Shown piece after piece: positions 59,754-64,000 of a stretch of 64,000 bases of DNA (positions are counted from its first letter, which is position 1; every line of letters begins with the position of its first letter). The notes under the pieces are model-generated. The model did no database searches. It was not told where the DNA came from and worked only from the letters and a program-made list of their open reading frames with translations. Source of the stretch: Fimihabitans intestinipullorum (GTDB lineage Bacteria; Bacillota_I; Bacilli_A; RF39; UBA660); the NCBI GenBank assembly GCA_018714965.1, contig DVML01000007.1, forward strand, positions 62,001 through 126,000. The letters are read 5' to 3'. Made by a program: the position numbers and the translations under genes.

Positions 59754-61824
59754 TACACATCAAAATATACGTTATAGTTATTACAATAAATACAAGGATA
59801 TGAAAGAAGTCATAGAAAAAAGATACAATATATTGATGATTTTAATTATCGTAATTATCATGATAATGATTGCAAATTTATTTTATGTTCAAATTATTCA
59901 AAACGAATATTATATCAATCAAGTAGAGAAATTGACAGAGAATACAGTAGAAGGAAGTAGTGCACCACGAGGTAGAATTTACGATCGCAATCATCGTTTG
60001 ATTGTCGATAATATACCTGTGAAAGTGATTTATTATAAAAAGCCAAATGGAGTAACGACAGAGCAAGAGTTAGCACTTGCCATGAAAGTAGCAGAGTATA
60101 TCAGTGTAGATTATACAAAGCTGACAGATAAGCAATTGCGCAATTATTGGGTATTAAAAAATCCAGAAAAGGCAGATGCTAAAATTACAAAGAAAGAAAG
60201 ACAAAAGGTAAAAGAGAGAAAATTAACTTCTAAGGATATCGAAAATTATAAATTAGAGAGGGTAACGGAAGAAGAGCTTGCTCAATTGACTGATATCGAT
60301 CGCGAGGCTGCATATATTTATGCACTAATGAATACAGGATATTCTTATGCGGAAAAAGTGATTAAAAAAGAAGGAATTACGGATGAAGAGTATGCTAAGA
60401 TTAGCGAAAATGTAGCTAATTTAAATGGAATCAATACGCGTTTGGATTGGGAGAGAAGTTATCCTTATGGAGAAGTGTTTAGAACGATATTAGGAAGTGT
60501 TTCGACAAGTGAAAGTGGAATTCCATACGAGCTTAAGAACTATTATCTATCAAAAGGATATAGTTTAAATGATCGTGTTGGAACAAGTTATTTAGAGTAT
60601 CAATACGAAGACGTTTTAAAAGGGGAAAAGAACGTATACGAGATTACGAATTCTGGAGAGTATAAGCTTGTAAAAGAAGGATCAAGAGGAAATGATATCG
60701 TTCTTACGATCGATATTGAATTGCAAAAAGAAGTGGAACGTATTTTAACCGAAGAGGTATTGAAGGCAAAGACTGAGCCAAATACAAAATATTACGATCG
60801 TTCTTTTGTCGTAATTCAGAATCCAAAGACCGGAGAAATTCTCGCAATGGCTGGAAAACAAGTGAAACAAGAAGCGGATGGAAGCTACAAAGTATACGAT
60901 TATACACCGGGAATTACAACTTCGCCGGTTGTTGTAGGATCCGTCGTTAAGGGAGCATCTCACATTGTTGGATATAATACAGGAGCGCTCAAAATAGGGG
61001 AAAAACGATATGATACTTGTATCAAGATTGCGGCGACTCCGATTAAGTGTTCTTGGAAGTATTTGGGAAATTTGGATGATATTACAGCATTGAAATATTC
61101 TTCTAATACATACCAATTCAATACAGCAATTAAAGTTGGAAAGGGAAATTACGTATACGATAAACCGTTATCGATCGATAAGACAGCATTTGATATTTAT
61201 CGTAATACTTTTGCTCAATTTGGTCTTGGTGTAAAAACTGGGATCGATTTACCTGTTGAAAGTTTAGGATACAAGGGTAAGAGTGAAGTAACTGGACACT
61301 TACTGGATTTTTCTATTGGACAGTATGATACATATACACCAGTGCAGTTGTCACAATATATAGGAACGCTTGCTAATAATGGTACGAGAGTAAGACCTTA
61401 CCTACTAAAAGAAGTTTATAAGCCAGAGAAAAAGCCACTACAAAATTTACTCAGTCAAACTTCACCTGAAGTACTCAATAAAGTGGACACAAAGCAAGAG
61501 TATTTGGATCGAGTGGAAGAAGGATTTAAAGAGGTTATGACGACAAATGGAACGGGTAGTGGATTTATGAATTTAGCGTATAAGCCAGCTGGAAAAACAG
61601 GAACATCGCAGAGTTTTGTCGATACAGATGGAGATGGCGTTGTCGATCTTGAAACGATTACCAATACATTCGTCGCATATGCTCCTTATGATGACCCTAA
61701 AGTGACGTTCACAGTGATTTCACCAGATATCTATTATCAAGGAGCACCGTCATCGTATGAGTCGACAGTTAATAAACGTATTTCACAACAGGTATCAAAT
61801 AAATATTTTGAAATGTATCCATAA
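59728..61824 (+). CDS. Class B penicillin-binding protein (PBP2/FtsI type)
   Basis: Monofunctional transpeptidase of 698 residues. A cytoplasmic basic start, one membrane helix (about 35-55), the PBP dimerisation domain starting APRGRIYDRN, and the transpeptidase domain with SVVK (SxxK), SSN (SxN) and KTGT motifs. The insert of about 100 residues (LTDKQLRNYWVLK on) is typical of PBP2b-like proteins in Firmicutes. No PASTA domain at the C-terminus. It starts inside the SOD gene, so the two are coupled. Confidence 0.93.
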   Translation: MRRRSKRINTHQNIRYSYYNKYKDMKEVIEKRYNILMILIIVIIMIMIANLFYVQIIQNEYYINQVEKLTENTVEGSSAPRGRIYDRNHRLIVDNIPVKVIYYKKPNGVTTEQELALAMKVAEYISVDYTKLTDKQLRNYWVLKNPEKADAKITKKERQKVKERKLTSKDIENYKLERVTEEELAQLTDIDREAAYIYALMNTGYSYAEKVIKKEGITDEEYAKISENVANLNGINTRLDWERSYPYGEVFRTILGSVSTSESGIPYELKNYYLSKGYSLNDRVGTSYLEYQYEDVLKGEKNVYEITNSGEYKLVKEGSRGNDIVLTIDIELQKEVERILTEEVLKAKTEPNTKYYDRSFVVIQNPKTGEILAMAGKQVKQEADGSYKVYDYTPGITTSPVVVGSVVKGASHIVGYNTGALKIGEKRYDTCIKIAATPIKCSWKYLGNLDDITALKYSSNTYQFNTAIKVGKGNYVYDKPLSIDKTAFDIYRNTFAQFGLGVKTGIDLPVESLGYKGKSEVTGHLLDFSIGQYDTYTPVQLSQYIGTLANNGTRVRPYLLKEVYKPEKKPLQNLLSQTSPEVLNKVDTKQEYLDRVEEGFKEVMTTNGTGSGFMNLAYKPAGKTGTSQSFVDTDGDGVVDLETITNTFVAYAPYDDPKVTFTVISPDIYYQGAPSSYESTVNKRISQQVSNKYFEMYP

Positions 61825-61882
61825 GATATTTGACAATTTGAATAATTGTGATATATTATTGAATGGAACTTTTAAAAAGTCT

Positions 61883-61910
61883 TTGAAAATAACAAATTAT
61901 TTGTTATAAT
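61883..61910 (+). promoter_or_regulatory. Promoter of rpmG
   Basis: TTGAAA (61883-61888), 16-bp spacer, TATAAT (61905-61910) preceded by TGT; the rpmG start follows 30 bases later with AAAGGAGGT. Confidence 0.85.
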
Positions 61911-61940
61911 GTTATTACGCGTGCAAAGGAGGTAACACAC

Positions 61941-62108
61941 ATGGCAAAAAAAGGAGAAAATAGAGAACGCATTACATTACAATGTACAGAGTGTAAAAGA
62001 GAAAACTATCGTACTGAAAAAAATAAAAAGAATACAACAGAACGTTTAGAATTAAAAAAATACTGTGCAAACTGTAAAACGACGACAGTACATAAAGAGA
62101 AAAAATAA
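61941..62108 (+). CDS. rpmG: 50S ribosomal protein L33 (zinc form)
   Basis: Product of 55 residues with the L33 pattern [20 protein letters not shown] and a C-terminal [14 protein letters not shown]. CxxC at both ends marks the zinc-binding type. Short for automatic gene calls but strongly supported by the promoter, RBS and terminator. Confidence 0.95.
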   Translation: MAKKGENRERITLQCTECKRENYRTEKNKKNTTERLELKKYCANCKTTTVHKEKK

Positions 62109-62133
62109 AATAAGGGTAGAAACCTTATTTTTT
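62107..62133 (+). terminator. Terminator after rpmG
   Basis: AAAATAAGG / CCTTATTTT stem overlapping the stop, then T. Confidence 0.85.
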
Positions 62134-62152
62134 GGGTAAAGGAGAAAAAAGT

Positions 62153-62710
62153 ATGATTAACATTAACGATATTAAAAACGGAATGACGATTGGATACGAT
62201 GGATGCATCTATCAAATTATTGAATTTTTACACGTAAAGCCTGGAAAGGGACCAGCTTTCGTTCGTACAAAGTTAAAGAACTTAAGAACAGGAGCAACGA
62301 TCGAGAAGACATTTAACTCTAATATCAAGGTAGAAAAGATTCATATTGATAAGCAAGAAATGCAATTCTTATATTCATCTGGAGATACTTATACATTCAT
62401 GAATATGGAGACATATGAACAAGTGGAACTTTCAAAGGATCAACTTGGAGATGATGTAAATTATTTAAAAGATGGTCTCGATGTTACAGTTATTTTCTAT
62501 CAAGGAGAAATGTTAGGACTTATGCTTCCTGATAAAATCGAAGTAGAAGTAACAGAAACGACGAGTGCAGTAAAAGGAAATACGACAAATAACGCACAGA
62601 AAGATGCTACAATCGAAACAGGATTACTTGTAAAAGTACCATTATTTATCGAACAAGGAGAGAAAATCTTAGTTTCTACGAAAGATGGAAAATACGTATC
62701 ACGTGCATAA
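62153..62710 (+). CDS. efp: Translation elongation factor P
   Basis: Relieves ribosome stalling at polyproline. Product of 185 residues with three beta domains; the tip loop HVKPGKGPAF carries a Lys at the site that is modified in other bacteria (for example 5-aminopentanol in Bacillus, family knowledge). GGAGAAAAAAGT precedes ATG 62153; in-frame codons upstream are excluded by that RBS. Confidence 0.96.
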   Translation: MININDIKNGMTIGYDGCIYQIIEFLHVKPGKGPAFVRTKLKNLRTGATIEKTFNSNIKVEKIHIDKQEMQFLYSSGDTYTFMNMETYEQVELSKDQLGDDVNYLKDGLDVTVIFYQGEMLGLMLPDKIEVEVTETTSAVKGNTTNNAQKDATIETGLLVKVPLFIEQGEKILVSTKDGKYVSRA

Positions 62711-62740
62711 AGGGCAATGAGATTCATTGTTCTTTTATTT
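62711..62740 (+). terminator. Terminator after efp
   Basis: GGGCAATGA / TCATTGTTC hairpin around GAT, then TTTTATTT. Confidence 0.75.
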
Positions 62741-62780
62741 TTGGTTGTAGTATAATACTGGTATGATGTAGGTGATCGAT

Positions 62781-63365
62781 ATGAAAAAAATAACTTATAT
62801 TACGGGAAATCAATACAAAGTAGTTGGAGCGAAAGGATTTTTAGAACCTCTTGGATTTGAAATTGATGCAAAAGATATTGATTGTCCTGAAATTCAAGCA
62901 GATACGATGGAAGAAGTTGCAAAATTTTCGTCTAAGTATGCTAGTGACTTATTAAAGAAAAATACGTTGAAAAACGATTCCGGTTTGGTTATTCCATCAT
63001 TGAAAGGATTTCCAGGTGTATATACGAAATATGTAGAAAAAACACTTGGAGTAGATGGAGTTTTAAAGTTGCTAGATGAGATAGAAGATCGAAGTGCATA
63101 TTTTATAGAAGTGCTTGCTTACACCGAGTATGGGAAAGAACCTGTTACATTTACCTCTAAGACGGAAGGAACGATTGCAAAAGCACCGAGTGGAGAAAAT
63201 GGATGGAGTTGGGATTTTATATTTATACCGAAGGGAGAAAATAAAACATTAGCCCATTATCCAGATGATGAGAGATGGAAATTTTGGGATAGCACGGCTT
63301 ATGTTCAACTTGCTAATTACTTGAGAGATCAAGGAAGATTAGAAAAGATAGAGCGAAAGAATTAA
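62781..63365 (+). CDS. Non-canonical purine NTP pyrophosphatase (RdgB/HAM1 type)
   Basis: Hydrolyses ITP, XTP and dITP to monophosphates to keep them out of nucleic acids. Product of 194 residues: TYITGNQYKVVGAKG, the catalytic LKNDSGLVI, FPGVYTKYVEKT and WDFIFIPKGENKTLA. The NDSG replaces the more usual EDSG/DDSG. ATG 62781 follows TAGGTGATC; TATAAT at 62751-62756. Confidence 0.9.
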   Translation: MKKITYITGNQYKVVGAKGFLEPLGFEIDAKDIDCPEIQADTMEEVAKFSSKYASDLLKKNTLKNDSGLVIPSLKGFPGVYTKYVEKTLGVDGVLKLLDEIEDRSAYFIEVLAYTEYGKEPVTFTSKTEGTIAKAPSGENGWSWDFIFIPKGENKTLAHYPDDERWKFWDSTAYVQLANYLRDQGRLEKIERKN

Positions 63366-63376
63366 GCCTATAACAC

Positions 63377-63405
63377 TTGCCTCAAATAAAAGGAAATAGT
63401 ATAAT
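63377..63405 (+). promoter_or_regulatory. Promoter of gmk
   Basis: TTGCCT (63377-63382), 17-bp spacer, TATAAT (63400-63405). Confidence 0.85.
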
Positions 63406-63431
63406 ACATATAAATTAGGAGGAGGTTGTGT

Positions 63432-64000
63432 ATGTTAGAAACGAAGAAACAAGGATTACTAATCGTAATTTCAGGTCCAAGTGGTGCTGGAAAAGGGACG
63501 ATTTGTGCAGAATTATTAAAAAGAAATAAAAATTTATGGAAATCCGTATCGATGACGACGCGTAAGCCGAGAAAAGGTGAAGTGGATGGAGTTGACTATT
63601 TTTTTGTATCTAAAAAAGAATTTAAGGAAAATATAAAAGAGAATGGGCTTTTAGAACATGCTATCTATGCAGATGAGTTTTATGGAACTCCGCGTTCTTA
63701 TGTATTAGAACATTTGAACAAGGGAGAAGATGTCATTTTGGAAATCGAAATACAGGGAGCACTACAAATTAAAGATGTCTATCCACAAGGGCTATTTATT
63801 TTTATTTTACCTCCTAGTATGAGAACACTAAAAAAGCGTTTGGAAAATCGAGGAACAGAGACAAAGGAAAAGGTGTTAAAAAGATTCAAACGTGCTTATC
63901 AGGAAATTAACGAGGTAACTAAGTATAATTATGTTGTTACAAATGATACTGTGGAAAATGCAACGAATAAGGTGGAAGCAATATTGATGGCAGAAAAATG
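63432..64000 (+). CDS. gmk: Guanylate kinase, 3' truncated by window edge
   Basis: GMP to GDP kinase. The 189 visible codons include the P-loop SGPSGAGKGT, the GMP-binding MTTRKPRKGEVDGVDYFF and LLEHAIYADEFYGTP, and IEIQGALQIK. The sequence runs off the window end shortly before the usual stop (family length about 200). AGGAGGTTGTGT precedes ATG 63432. Confidence 0.95.
   Translation, partial: MLETKKQGLLIVISGPSGAGKGTICAELLKRNKNLWKSVSMTTRKPRKGEVDGVDYFFVSKKEFKENIKENGLLEHAIYADEFYGTPRSYVLEHLNKGEDVILEIEIQGALQIKDVYPQGLFIFILPPSMRTLKKRLENRGTETKEKVLKRFKRAYQEINEVTKYNYVVTNDTVENATNKVEAILMAEK

Noticed and set aside
1..64000. Mycoplasma-like code with TGA as Trp
   Set aside because: TGA ends mutY, clpC and other genes cleanly, and Trp codons are TGG throughout.

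Overview
The window is low-GC bacterial DNA of Firmicutes type. It has AGGAGG and AGGTGAT ribosome binding sites, PolC, RpoE (delta), DnaD, GerQ, a Gram-positive wall set (class A and class B PBPs, a glucosaminidase, PASTA repeats) and a ywiB-argS-rpoE order as in Bacillus. TGG is used for Trp and several clear genes end in TGA (mutY, clpC), so the code is the standard bacterial one and not the Mycoplasma code. I infer an uncultured, probably host-associated member of the Bacilli (Erysipelotrichia/RF39-like lineages are candidates). A tmRNA with a long proteolysis tag ending in AFA resembles mollicute tags and fits that placement. No tRNA, rRNA or CRISPR array is visible. || Layout. 1-8.1 kb: mutY (5' truncated), a tail-anchored acidic protein, clpC, and a run of unknown small and membrane proteins ending with an ASCH-domain gene. 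8.1-15.5 kb: a class A PBP facing back, then DUF1934-argS-rpoE, hup, cca, dnaD and nth. 15.5-20 kb: LemA and a spore-coat-like GerQ facing back, an ABC pair, pduL and a DUF1450 protein. 20.1-26.8 kb: a trans-translation/RNA decay block (rnr, an S66 peptidase, smpB, a second rnr, ssrA). 26.9-28.9 kb: an accessory patch directly after ssrA holding a complete retron (msr-msd RNA plus reverse transcriptase) and a transglutaminase-like Cys-His-Asp protein. 29-32.2 kb: an NDK with a C-terminal extension, a HEFGH metalloprotein and an orphan VirD4/TraG ATPase. 32.3-36.1 kb: an AraC-type regulator and a MacB/FtsX-type ABC exporter. 36.3-41.8 kb: a secreted glucosaminidase with five Flg_new (InlB B) repeats, convergent with a membrane protein bearing six PASTA repeats but no kinase. 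42-46.9 kb: prfA-prmC-gtrA and a glycosyltransferase group (GT4, Alg14-like, Alg13-like). 46.9-51.9 kb: polC and an unknown. 51.9-53 kb: an intact IS30-family element with 15-bp inverted repeats and an ATTAAA target duplication. 53-57.8 kb: a polysaccharide deacetylase, unknown membrane proteins and two tandem prepilin-like genes made by a recent duplication that includes the promoter. 57.9-64 kb: nfo and DUF2624, a superoxide dismutase, a class B PBP, rpmG, efp, an ITPase-type pyrophosphatase and the start of gmk. || The genes form recognisable working groups: ribosome rescue (SmpB, tmRNA, RNase R), base excision repair (MutY, Nth, Nfo), wall growth and remodelling (two PBPs, glucosaminidase, deacetylase, PASTA protein), and surface polysaccharide synthesis. 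The strongest candidate for an undescribed system is the retron and its neighbour at 26.9-28.9 kb.
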